Positions 52,371 through 63,253 of a stretch of DNA of 64,000 nucleotides are shown one piece after another. The notes beneath the pieces are model-generated. The model was not told the DNA's origin, did not search any database, and worked only from the letters and a program-made list of their open reading frames with translations. The stretch is from assembly GCA_025642075.2 (NCBI GenBank), contig JAODUO010000111.1:435001-499000 (forward strand), written 5' to 3'. This stretch comes from Ridgeia piscesae. Lineage: Eukaryota; Annelida; Polychaeta; Sabellida; Siboglinidae. The number at the start of each line of letters is the position of its first letter. Position 1 is the first letter of the stretch. A program made the position numbers and the translations under genes.

Positions 52371-53263
52371 CTCCCTGCCTCACTGCCTCACAGCCTCACT
52401 GCCTCACTGCCTCACTGTATCCCTGCCTCACTGCCTCACTGTATCCCTGCCTCACTGCCTCGCTGCCTCCCTGCCTCACTGCCTCACTGTATCCCTGCCT
52501 CACTGCCTTACTGCCTCACTGTATCACTGCCTCCCTGCCTCACTGCCTCACTGCCTCCCTGCCTCACTGCCTCACTGTATCCCTGCCTCACTACCTCACT
52601 GCCTCACTGTATCCCTGCCTCACTGCCTCCCTGCCTCCCTGCCTCCCTGCCTCCCTGCCTCCCTGCCTCCCTGCCTCCCTGCCTCCTGCCTCCCTGCCTC
52701 CCTGCCTCCCTGCCTCCCTGCCTCCCTGTATCCCTGCCTCACTGCCTCACTGCCTCCTGCCTCCCTGCCTCCCTGCCTCCCTGCCTCCCTGCCTCCCTGC
52801 CTCCCTGCCTCCCTGCCTCCCTGCCTCCCTGCCTCCCTGCCTCCCTGCCTCCCTGCCTCACTGTATCCCTGCCTCACTGCCTCACTGCCTCCTGCCTCCC
52901 TGCCTCCCTGCCTCCCTGCCTCCCTGCCTCACTGCCTCCCTGCCTCACTGTATCCCTGCCTCACTGCCTCACTGTCTCCCTGCCTCACCGTATCCCTGCC
53001 TCACTGCCTCACTACCTCACTGTCTCCCTGCCTCACTGTATCACTGCCTCACTGTCTCGCTGCCTCACTGTATCCCTGCCTCACTGTATCCCTGCCTCAC
53101 TGCCTCACTGTATCCCTGCCTCACTGCCTCACTGTATCCCTGCCTCACTGTCTCGCTGCCTCACTGTATCCCTGCCTCCTTGCCTCACTGCCTCACTGCC
53201 TCACTGTCTGTCTGCCTCACTGCCTCACTGTCTGTCTGCTTCACTGCCTCATTGTCTGTCTGC
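52371..53263. repeat. 8-bp minisatellite CTGCCTCA/C, about 890 bp
   Basis: About 110 units of CTGCCTCA or CTGCCTCC, with CTGTATCC variants marking sub-blocks. With a period of eight, all plus frames read the same Ala/Ser/Leu/Pro/His/Cys cycle, giving open frames of over 300 codons that are not genes. Confidence 0.95.
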
Positions 53264-54069
53264 CTGGCGTGTCAGCCCCAGACATTGTCAGTGTGCTCGT
53301 GACGTGACAACACGTATCGAGTCTACCTGCTCTATACAGTACCGAGCACGGCTTCATCACAACTATAATTATTTCTCTATTAACGAAAGAACAACAGTGA
53401 TTTCCCATCCCTCTCCATGGCACTACTACAGGAATTTACCCCATTTATCTCCCTTCCCCATCCCTCCCCTGGGTGTAGACCCGCCGTGTTCCGGCGAAGA
53501 AGACACGCAACTACCGCCGGGTGATTTGTAATTATAACAGTGATGGCTGCGGCAATGATGATGAGATTAAAAGTATAATAATTACGTCGTGTCATCGTCC
53601 GCTAACGATCTTACACAGAAGTCGTTGCACAGGTCTATTCGTGCATAATAACACTTACTCGTTCAGTACAAAACAACCAGATCCTTCACTGAATGGTCAA
53701 CATATTCCAGAAACTAACTGCTATCTTAGAAACCACTACGTCGTGTATTATAAATTCTGCGCAGAACTGGTACCAGCGACGGTTGAAGTTGTCAGATTAA
53801 GTGCCGTAGTCGTCGATATATTAATGCTGTACGGACAGCAACTGCACTACGCGTGCGTATAACAGGTACACGTATGTTTCGGGTGAAAACAATGACAATA
53901 TTTACTCACTCATTGTGGAGACGAACCCTTACATTTCCACAGCAGGGCTAATTGCAATAAGGATGTAAATATTATAATATAATGTAAAAAGTACAACCAG
54001 GGAATAATTTGATGTAACGAATTTTATATGAGATGTTATATTCCCGATATGAAACGTAAATCAAGGCAG
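53264..54069. other. Non-coding DNA, no supported gene
   Basis: Short open frames only. The 113-codon plus frame at 53521-53862 has no recognisable domain or splice context. Confidence 0.45.
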
Positions 54070-54073
54070 AACA

Positions 54074-54134
<61 letters not shown>

Positions 54135-54152
54135 GCACGCACGCACGCAGCA

Positions 54153-54214
<62 letters not shown>
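54070..54214. repeat. CACG then CA microsatellite
   Basis: About 25 CACG units with two interruptions, followed by about 22 CA units. Confidence 0.95.
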
Positions 54215-54218
<4 letters not shown>

Positions 54219-54959
54219 AATCAATATATCTTTTTTTACATGTTAACAGTTATTTGCTGAAACAAGTAACAGGATAATCAAACCCGTGGAAACATGTGCT
54301 TCTGATTTCACGGCCCAGTCGTTCTCGAACTAAGGACGCGGCCTGTAGGCGCCTGGCACGAAATCTGCGCTCACTCCATCATTTCGTAGCGCAGAAATCC
54401 GTTCGTTTTGAAAAAAGTCACGATTATTTTGGGGAACGTTCGCCTGCACCATGAGAACGTGTGAATATTGTGTCTAACTGCCAACAGTACGCACTAAATT
54501 GTTGTCGTTCTCAATAAAACTCGTTCTCGATCAAACGGAAACGTGGGAAAGCGTCATTGGACACAGGAAGGCGTCGCTACAAGGTTTACGTGTATTTATT
54601 GCATTCTCATATGGTCGAACCCTTCCTGGTAACAAGTAGGTCTAAATAAACACTGAAGTTCATATTCCAGTGACCCGAAACACGTGACCTTTTGTGAAAA
54701 CCACCAACTGTGGTTGACACTGTGTTAATAATAATAATAGTGTATTATTTCAAACACAAACGTCCATATACGTAGAAGTAAAAATATGATTTTGAAACAT
54801 TAATCTATGTGTTAATGAATAGCTTATCGTGTTTACGTAATTTAACGTGAACATTTCTCTAACTTATTTGGCACAGTCCACGAGGCATAGAAACACCTGT
54901 TGTCGATTAAGCACTTTATTTACTTACTTATAACATCCTCCACTAGAGCAGACAACGTG
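54215..54959. other. Non-coding DNA, no supported gene
   Basis: Unique sequence, AT-rich with scattered CpG. No exon or RNA gene was seen. Confidence 0.45.
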
Positions 54960-55190
54960 TCCCTGGTACTGGAAGAACAGGAAGTGGAAGAAGAAGAGAA
55001 GGACGAGAAAAAGGAATAGATGATGAAAAAGAAGAGGAGGAAGAAGAAGATGAAGACAACAAGAAGAAGAAGACAAGGAGGAGAGTGAGAAGCAGTAAAC
55101 AGTAACCAAGGAGAAGAAGATGGAGAAGAATTAGGAGAAGAGGACGTGAAAGAAGAAGACGATGAGAAGAAGATGGTTAAGAGTGGATGC
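54960..55190. repeat. Purine-rich GAAGAA tract
   Basis: Degenerate GAA/GAAGAAG-rich sequence on the plus strand, about 220 bp, with scattered pyrimidines. The Ser/Phe/Leu-rich minus-strand frames come from this composition. Confidence 0.75.
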
Positions 55191-55214
55191 AACGCCCAAC
55201 GTTATCGACAAACC

Positions 55215-55310
55215 AGCGCCTATTACGTCATGTAAAACAGCGCGTTGACCGAGTTCCGGTTAATAGTGACGTCATGATTACCGCCTTTTAACGTCACAAC
55301 TACGTCACTG
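55215..55310. promoter_or_regulatory. Cluster of CRE-like sites
   Basis: Within about 95 bp there are ATTACGTCA, a full TGACGTCA palindrome (55267-55274), AACGTCAC and TACGTCAC. The spacing and CpG density look like a bZIP (CREB/ATF) target promoter or enhancer. No adjacent start exon was identified. Confidence 0.35.
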
Positions 55311-55319
55311 ACACCGAGG

Positions 55320-56767
55320 ACGCCGTAGGTGGCGAGGATTCCGGAGGGGAAGAGGCGCTTTGATCCCGTCTGGTATGTCTTGTGATAATACTCTATATTA
55401 TGGTATCGAATGCGCACTACATAGTGGACAAGTGCGTCAACGTTGGAATCAATCAGACGACTGGAATAAATAGTTAGTGTGACTCTCATTACTCATTAAG
55501 TTTAAGGTAATTATTATTTATTGTTGGGGTTAGGGGCAGCTAAGGTTGGACAAGTAACAGAGAAAATTAGTGGTTAGGATTTGGCTTCCAATAATTCAAT
55601 AATTGCGCTGTCAACCGCGTTCTCTCCGGCAATGTTACTTAATCACCATAGCAACTATTATTATACCTTGATGTTTGTGCATACGTGCGTGCGTGCGTGC
55701 GTGTGTGTGTGTGTGTGAGCCCGCGCTCGCGCGCGTTTGTGTGAGCCTTTGCTTGCGTGCGTGCCTGCAAGTGCATATGCATGTATGTTGATAACTGTCA
55801 CGACCAAGACTATATTTCAATAATTTCCTCGTCTTTAGTCCGCTTCAGATGTTTGATCTGGAGTCTTCTTCTGCCACAGACCTGTCTACAGCGTGGCGAC
55901 TTTACATTATGAACCTGTTCGCAAAGCTTCTGCGTCCGTGTCATTTACTCAGAGGATAGCTGCGCATAATCATAACCGGACGTTCACTCATAGACCCTTT
56001 GTTTCTGTTCACCAAAAATACACAGAAAATATTTGGTGAAACACAACATTCGTATTACATTCATTCTTTGGCACTGCTCTAAAGATAAGTAACTTGATTT
56101 ATTCGTCAAGATAACATATGGCATAGTTCAAAAACAAAGGCAACACATAATGAGATGGCTACAATAAAAGTGTAAATGTATCCCACTGGTAATGTAGACA
56201 TATCCCGTGACCGATGTCCATGCAACGTACACATCACATCAACTTCATTCTTTGTAGATCATGCCCGATTTATGTTTGTGGATTTACTATCGACACAAAT
56301 AACTGACGTAATGAAATGCAATTTTAAAGGAATTGTGTTGGATTTAATTTACGGTACATTCCACCGTACAGCTTTCGCAAATAGGTCGTTTTTGACACTT
56401 ATCACAACCGGAAACACCAATAGGTTCTAAGTAAGCCACCCAAACCCATTAGTGTCACGTGAAGCACTGTTCCCTGGTGGTAATAACAATACTTTCCTCC
56501 ACGCTGCCACTTATCCAATCCAGCAACCAAACAGAATCCATTATCGGGCCCGTTCTTTTGAGCCCACTTCTGTGACGAGGGCGGAGCTAGAAGGTTTATC
56601 TACCGTAAACCATCAGTGTACTAATTGGGGCAATACTTATGCTCAGTCGCCGTCTTTATCGTCGCTAGCATCTTACACCAATTTGTCTGAAGCGCGCTCT
56701 AGTCTTGTGACTGTCTTCCGCTGAAACCCTTGCCTCTGTCGATTTCACGTCGTGTGCATGATTGTGA
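55320..56767. other. Non-coding DNA, short GTGC array
   Basis: GTGC/GT units lie at about 55683-55719. The short open frames (plus 56176-56430 and 56452-56724; minus 55489-55223) have no recognisable domain. Confidence 0.45.
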
Positions 56768-56960
56768 CATCTTGAAGTGGTTAGAACATCCGCCCTGCAA
56801 GCCGGAGCCTTTAGGTCAGTACCCGAACTGGCAGGTATAATTTTATTTGGGGTAAAAACCTGGCTCTCAACATTGGGGAGTGTGTATCTCTCGTGACCTG
56901 GAGATCACGTTTATATCGGCCCCGTCTCAATTTGGGACACAAAAGAACCAATGGGGGCGA
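56768..56960 (+). mobile_element. tRNA-derived SINE-like element
   Basis: AAGTGGTTAGAACATCCGCC (56775-56794) resembles the A box and D-arm of a tRNA. It is followed by an anticodon-arm-like CCGCCCTGCAAGCCGG and a degenerate B-box region at about 56813-56825 (GGTCAGTACCCG). The spacing fits a tRNA head. The following TGGGGTAAAAACCTGGCTC body is not tRNA-like, as expected for a SINE. It is too degenerate to be a functional tRNA. The right end and target-site duplication are not defined. Confidence 0.45.
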
Positions 56961-57170
56961 TAAGCATCTCGTAATATCACAGAGACATTGTAACCACTAA
57001 CCACGATATGTGCAGTTGATTAAACACTGTCCGGTGCTGGAAACAATTGGTACCGAAAGAAAGACGAATTAAAAGTTTTCAGCGATATCACGTCCATAAC
57101 ATCATCGTCGGTTACAGCAGTAGCACGGGCCGCTCCCCTGCGAGTCGATCGTTCATTTAGTCGCTACAAC
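56961..57170. other. Flank of the inverted-repeat transposon
   Basis: Short unique sequence. Its last 8-9 bases (CGCTACAAC, 57162-57170) match the bases right of the neighbouring transposon at 58211-58219 in 8 of 9 positions. Confidence 0.5.
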
Positions 57171-57340
57171 GGTGTCTTCCCGTTATAGCTACTTCCCGTT
57201 ATAGCTACTTACCGTTATAGCTACGTTTTATTCCCGTTATAGCTAGTAATTAAGTTTGACAGTTGAAGTAGTCCCGTTATAGCTACTTTTCTATTTCTCC
57301 ATTTTACAATGTAACAAGATAAGGGAGCATTAACTATTTC
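57171..57340 (+). repeat. Left terminal inverted repeat
   Basis: Carries five CGTTATAGCTA motifs. The outermost is 10 bp from the inferred end, and adjacent copies share CTTCCCG or similar linkers. Confidence 0.8.
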
Positions 57341-57497
57341 ATCTCCATCCAGCTGATGTCCATGAGGGGTGGACGGCTTTGATATAAGGAATTTCAACAA
57401 AGTCAAGTGATAATTTTTAACGAATACTTTGTGGAGACATGGCTTGATGATGATGATTAAAAAATCACCATGGACATGTGGAATGTCTATGTATATA

Positions 57498-57498
57498 A

Positions 57499-57565
<67 letters not shown>
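57498..57565. repeat. TA dinucleotide array inside the transposon
   Basis: About 33 uninterrupted TA units within the element interior. Confidence 0.95.
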
Positions 57566-57566
<1 letters not shown>

Positions 57567-58042
57567 CACACACATACATACTATTTTATGTTAACACTAA
57601 ACATTTGGACCAGTTCAAGCATTCTCTGTCATATTTAAGCGAAACAATGGCTTGGATCGTGAGTGGGCTTGACCTAAAAATTAGTGGGATGCATAGACTC
57701 ATGATCATAAACCGACACAACAAATTTCATAAAAATCGAAGACGGTCATGTAAATTTCACTGTTTTTTTTATTGATTTGACATGAAATGCCCCTACACAG
57801 AAACTGACAAATGAACAAATAACCATGTTGATGGAATTCCAAGTTTGCGAAAGTGGTGAGGAAACCTTTTTTTATAAATGCAATTCTGTACTCAATGCAA
57901 TTAACGTAGTTGTCTTTTGAAAAAAAATATTTTGCACAAGTGTTTTATGATATATTTTCCATTTCAAATAACTGACATTCTTATAACTTTTAAAATGTGC
58001 TCTTCAATAATGCATTCCATGTAGGAATCTTACAGTAATCTA

Positions 58043-58210
58043 AAATAGTTAATGCTCTTTCTTGCTGTCCCCTCCTGAATTATGTAATTAAACAAGTAGC
58101 TATAACGGGACTAGTTTGCCTTTCAAACTTAACGAGTAGCTATAACGGGAAAAAAGTTTAGCTATAACGGGAAGTAGCTATAACGGGAAGTAGCTATAAC
58201 GGACCTAGAC
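58043..58210 (-). repeat. Right terminal inverted repeat
   Basis: Reverse-complement counterpart of the left end, with the same five-motif spacing. The outermost 9-10 bases agree poorly with the left end, so the exact termini are uncertain by a few bases. Confidence 0.8.
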
Positions 58211-58219
58211 CGCTTCAAC

Positions 58220-59060
58220 ATCAATGGTTTCACACTTCAGTTTGTGTATGTGTGTGTGATCCAGACTCACGTATTCAGCATTAATGTAAAAACCCTTGCA
58301 ACGAGCCGAGAGTTGCCACCATAAACATGTTAGTCCCTGCAATACGAACTGCTGACAGCTGTAATCAGGTTTTGTTTCTTGTAGCTTATTACCGGGAGGT
58401 TTGTGGGAAATGAATTCCGTACGAGGGGCCACCAGTGTACTGTAACTAAGACCAGGTGGTTCATCGCCGGGCTCACGATTGATCCGGTTAAGACATGTTC
58501 CTAGCCAACTAGGTTGACATGAGGTCTGATGTGTATTTAACTCGATAAACCTGGGGACCATTTCACTAACGTAGTTAAAAGCTGTTAAACTCGATTTTGC
58601 ATTTTAAAATCAAGTTTGATCCTTAACAATAATCTTGAATACCTAAACAAAATTCAACATCATGACGCATGAACATTGTCACTGGTATCATGAAAATAGT
58701 GTCGAGTGTAATATGGCAATTGATATTTGTATTTTGAAGAAAAAAATCACTTAATTTAACAAAACAATTTTCCTGAAGAGTTCTTTGTCTTACTGGAGCG
58801 GCCCCCAGATCACAAACAGGAGGGCGAATCCTTAACAACCGTGGAGAGACAAATTCAGATACATAACAAGTTTGAGCTTTAAAAAAATTACTACCTCTAA
58901 TATAGACATCTACTTTCATGCTGTAAAAGGTTTGTTGAGGATAAGAACTTGTCATTTCTGCCTGGCTAGGATTTCGGCATTTGGACTTGTAGATTATAAC
59001 ATCTAGTGTTAAACGAAATATACTTACAGCATATGATTGTGACATGGGTTAACCAAGACT
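58220..59060. other. Non-coding DNA, no supported gene
   Basis: Minus-strand frames of 118 codons (58561-58205) and 140 codons (59045-58623) have no recognisable domain. The first overlaps the transposon end, and neither has convincing splice sites. Confidence 0.45.
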
Positions 59061-59084
59061 AAGTCAGTTAACACATATACATAC

Positions 59085-59196
59085 GAACGTTCGTACACGC
59101 ATACGTACATTCGTACGCACGTACGTACGTGCGTGCGTGCGTTCATAATACATACATACATATATACATACATACATACATCCATACGTACATACA

Positions 59197-59227
<31 letters not shown>

Positions 59228-59232
59228 ATACA

Positions 59233-59287
<55 letters not shown>

Positions 59288-59292
59288 ATATA
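59085..59292. repeat. TACG/TACA and TAAA microsatellites
   Basis: A degenerate TACG/GTAC block (to about 59135), TACA units, then about 23 TAAA units (about 59196-59290). Confidence 0.93.
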
Positions 59293-59632
59293 AAATATAA
59301 ATACACAGAAAACATGCATTTTAAAGAGTTGATCACTATGCACAGGACAGACAAAAATCAACGGAAAGAACAAGATGTACACTGCATATAACATATTTTT
59401 GACAGGTACGTTTCGAGTCGATCCCTTATATACCTATAATGATAAAGTAAAACGATTAAGCGATAATCGTAATGCCTCCCAATCACGTCGTCAGCTGGCC
59501 CCTAAATTACCCATCGAACGCCGAGGAGCAGTGGAGCGGAACTACGCGAAAATGCGCTATCGCAGCCTCCCTTAGAAGTTCTAACTACTTTCAGGCACAT
59601 TCTTTGAACATTTCGACCGCAGGACGGACAAC
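59293..59632. other. Flank of a candidate first exon
   Basis: AT-rich at the left and CpG-richer from about 59480. This could hold the promoter of the candidate exon at 59633. No TATA box was identified. Confidence 0.35.
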
Positions 59633-59674
59633 ATGGCGTCCACGAGAGGGTGTGGCGTAATGTGTCTGTCCTCT
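59633..59674 (+). CDS. Possible short first coding exon (14 codons)
   Basis: AACATGGCGTC gives a strong start context (A at -3, G at +4) close to the YY1/start-codon motif. The frame reads MASTRGCGVMCLSS and meets a good donor (TCT|GTAAGAG at 59675), in phase 0. Without splicing it stops five codons later. It lies in CpG-rich sequence. The product is not recognisable from 14 residues, and no second exon was found before the long microsatellites. Confidence 0.3.
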
Positions 59675-59680
59675 GTAAGA

Positions 59681-60768
59681 GTTGTCCTTTCTTGAAGGGC
59701 CTCATCAAGATCTCAGTTGTACTCCAGAAACGGAGCATTCCCGCCGACAGTATAATTTAGAGAAGCGGGTTCATTTGGATGTTTTTCATGAGTGTCTAGG
59801 CGACTGCGGTTTGAGTAACTGATAAGCCGCCTTTGTTGGTGATGGTAAAGGTGAAGGTGAGAAGGTTTTGTCGACCCTTGATGGTGAGTGAAAGGTTTTT
59901 TGTAGTCCCAAGGAAACTGCAATTGGCAGTTTCCATGGAGTGTCAACGGCGTTGCAATTGGAGCTTTTTTGAGTTCTCAAAAGGTGCAATTGAATGTTCT
60001 GGGTGTATCAGACCCCCCAATATTTACCATGTTCTGGAGCCAATGATACTCTTATTTAGTCAGATTAACACGTCCGTATTGCAATTACAAAATAAATAAT
60101 CCAATTAAATTTTATACAGTCAACTGCACGCTATCACAGCTCTCACAGCTACCATATCTTACACAGTCAATTGTGTTGACCCGGTACCACACCTCTCCTT
60201 TATTCCCCTTTCAAGCGTAAATCAGTCTCTGGAAAGACAATTTAACCCCAACGGGAATCTAATCTGTAACACGTGTTGGAAGCTGTCCATTTGGGATGAC
60301 AGCCCATTCAACATGCGCATGAATACAGTAACAGGTGTTGATAAAATATGCGCAATATCTGCCCCAGCGGGGTTAATACCCAACAAGGAAGGGTTGTTAC
60401 GTCATGTTAGATTAAATAAAATCAATTTACGAAAGCACGCGAGGCGCATTACGCATCAGTTTACTGATTATCTGAGTGTCACTTTTGCCGTCGCTGTATT
60501 CCCGTGGCGTTTTCTCTAGATACCATTATTATTAGGTTTTCACGCTATCAGCACGTATGTATGTATGGTACATACCAAGTTGCACATGGATATGTCGGAA
60601 TCGGTTGCGTAACTCACTCTCTCGTCACTTTCCCTTTCGTTTTCTGTCGGCCATACTCATCAAATATTCCCCACGGCCAATTGCATATCCTACAGTTTAC
60701 TGGGGAAATTCCAGCTACTCGATTCCCAGAATGTTCACACGATGGCGAACCTTGCTTTCGTGTTGTAT
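59681..60768. other. Non-coding DNA, no supported gene
   Basis: Open frames are short and uninformative. A further start-like ATGGCGAAC at 60742 reads nine codons and then runs straight into a GTGC array. Confidence 0.4.
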
Positions 60769-60855
60769 GTGCGTGCGTGTGTGCGTGCGTGCGTGCGTGT
60801 GTGCGTGCGTGTGTGCGTGCGTGTGTGCGTGCGTGTGTGCGTGCGTGTGTGCGTG
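60769..60855. repeat. GTGC/GTGT tetranucleotide array
   Basis: About 87 bp of GTGC and GTGT units. The surrounding Cys/Val/Arg frames are artefacts. Confidence 0.93.
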
Positions 60856-61230
60856 GTTAGATGTGGTGATTGTGCTGAACAGCGACTGTCACGGATACAG
60901 ACTTGGGAAAGAAATGTTGGCTGGAGTATATTGCAACTGTTCAATAAAACAGTGCCGACTTAGAGCAAAGCAGACGGGGCAGTTATCAATGGACTTCCAG
61001 TTCCTTCCTTGGAGACTCCATGGAACTCTATCGTCATCTATCTGGGGTCGAAGCATTTAAAGATGAAGACTATACCAAACGCACGCATTTGACGGGGACA
61101 TAACCTAGATGAAGTCAGAAAGATCCGTTTTTGAAATGTAAAGCGGTGCGCTGGCCAGGGTAACAAACACGGATCAAGTTAATCTAATTATGGCTTTCTT
61201 GGACCTGCCTCAGTTGGTTAAGTTTCCAGC
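60856..61230. other. Unique spacer
   Basis: No gene was seen. The plus frame continuing past the GTGC array has no recognisable domain. Confidence 0.45.
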
Positions 61231-61640
<410 letters not shown>

Positions 61641-61720
61641 TATATATACTCCTTCTTCTCTCTCTTCCCCACTCTCTCTCTCTTACTTTCGCTTTCTCCT
61701 ACCTCTCTATCACTCACTCA

Positions 61721-61962
<242 letters not shown>

Positions 61963-62844
61963 ATTATCTATCTATCTCCGTCTCTCTCCCCTCTCTCTCA
62001 CCCTTTATTCTCCTGCTTCTGGGATCACATTGACCCGTGCATCTTGAAGTGGGCAATCAACGGGTTAACCCGCAAACCTGTCACTGCTTCCCCCACTCGA
62101 ACGACACTTTTGCCCTTTTCGGCGTCAATGCATCCACTTATTTGCATAACGGTCGCCAATGACGTCACGTGACAGATCGACATGACACCTTGTTCAGATA
62201 ACGTCACCACTACAGCGAGGGTGTTGCGACGTAATTGAAATCGCCCTGTCATGGGGCAACTGTTATCACCCCTCACTCAAACATACCTTTGTGTCGCATC
62301 GCTGAAGTGTGCGTTGTAATCGGGCAGGACGCTGCAGAGTTGGACCAGATGGTGGATGGCAGAGGCAATGTAACGTTACGTCACAACATGGTATCGTTTA
62401 ATGTGGATGACTTCCCATAGGGATTGGATCCCTTGGGGTATCCTTTCCCTCGTTCAATCCCAAACCTGGTGGAGTTGGCGCAATGTTTAAGAGTCGCCAA
62501 GTCAATTCAAAATGGAAATTCTCTAGATAAGACCACGCTCTGGGTTCAATATTGACGATAGGTAGAGACATATATAAAACGTACTACAGTATCCACTGAA
62601 CACATACACAACCAATACTTACAATCTAAGTGGCGATAGTTTCGTAGACACGTACACTCGCACATCGCACGCGCGTATGTCTACTCTGAACTACCCGGGT
62701 GAGAGACAGAGTGAATGCCACACGTACACCTGCCATTGTTTTAGGGAGTCGTGATTCTGACCCGTTCTGTGATATCTCATTGTCTTATTGCGGCGGATGT
62801 ATACGAGTCGCATCCAACGTCATACACGCAACCATAGTGACATA
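61963..62844. other. CpG-rich DNA with promoter-like motifs
   Basis: Contains the motif cluster described at 62140-62171 and a tRNA-like remnant at about 62440-62560. A plus-strand frame of 61 codons at 62235-62420 has no recognisable domain. Confidence 0.4.
62140..62171. promoter_or_regulatory. Octamer, CCAAT, CRE and E-box cluster
   Basis: In 32 bp: ATTTGCAT (62140-62147), CCAAT (62156-62160), TGACGTCA (62160-62167) and CACGTG (62166-62171), the last three overlapping or abutting. A further AACGTCACC follows at about 62200. The combination resembles a proximal promoter. The nearest candidate start codon is at 63164. Confidence 0.4.
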
Positions 62845-63128
62845 CACACGGGCACACGCACGCATGCACGCACGCACGCACGCATACGCACGCGCGCTCA
62901 CATAAACACACCCATATACAAACACAAACGCACACAAACGCAATAACTCACGCATACGCACGCACACGCAGGCACACATGCACGCACATATGCACGCACG
63001 CACGCCGCAAGCACGCACGCACGCACACACGCACGCACGCACGCACGCACGCACACACACAGACACATACGCACACGCACACGCACACGCACACGCACAC
63101 GCACACACGCACGCACACACACACACAC
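62845..63128. repeat. CACG / CACA / CGCACA microsatellite cluster
   Basis: Several blocks of CACG, CATACG, CACAAACG and CGCACA units over about 280 bp, ending about 35 bp before the candidate start codon at 63164. Confidence 0.93.
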
Positions 63129-63163
63129 AAACCGATTACTCTAGAAGAATTATATTAGAGAAC

Positions 63164-63253
63164 ATGGCGGCTGGCGCTAACAAACTAACTACTATATTTC
63201 GATTATCGATGAAAAACCTGCTCGGTGAAAACTCTTACAGCCAAGCAACTTAC
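63164..63253 (+). CDS. Probable first coding exon of an unknown gene
   Basis: AACATGGCGGC matches the AAnATGGCGGC YY1/translation-start motif exactly, with A at -3 and G at +4. Thirty codons follow: MAAGANKLTTIFRLSMKN, then LLGENSYSQATY. They end in phase 0 at a full-consensus donor, TAC|GTAAGT (GT at 63254). Beyond the donor the frame stops 13 codons on. The N-terminus has Lys and Arg, many hydroxylated residues and one acidic residue (Glu22), so a mitochondrial targeting peptide is conceivable, but I do not recognise the protein. Later exons would lie beyond the window. Confidence 0.5.

Larger units (their letters stand above)
57171..58210. mobile_element. Non-autonomous DNA transposon with long terminal inverted repeats
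   Basis: About 1.04 kb with inverted ends of about 170 bp (57171-57340 and about 58043-58210). The left end has five copies of CGTTATAGCTA starting at 57181, 57197, 57213, 57235 and 57275. The right end has five reverse-complement copies ending at 58201, 58185, 58169, 58147 and 58107. The spacing is therefore mirrored exactly (16, 16, 22 and 40 bp). Inner halves also match, for example GAGCATTAACTATTT at 57325 and its complement at 58044. Flanks CGCTACAAC and CGCTTCAAC look like an 8-9 bp target-site duplication, which with long inverted repeats suggests a Mutator-like or hAT-like MITE. There is no transposase frame, and the interior holds a TA array. Confidence 0.8.

Noticed and set aside
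52348..53307. Open frames of 312-319 codons
   Set aside because: They are products of the 8-bp CTGCCTCA array.
56768..56840. Functional tRNA gene
   Set aside because: The B box is degenerate, the anticodon stem is mispaired, and no acceptor stem can be formed.
60742..60963. Start-like ATGGCGAAC with a 73-codon frame
   Set aside because: After nine codons it is translated GTGC repeat; no donor precedes the repeat.
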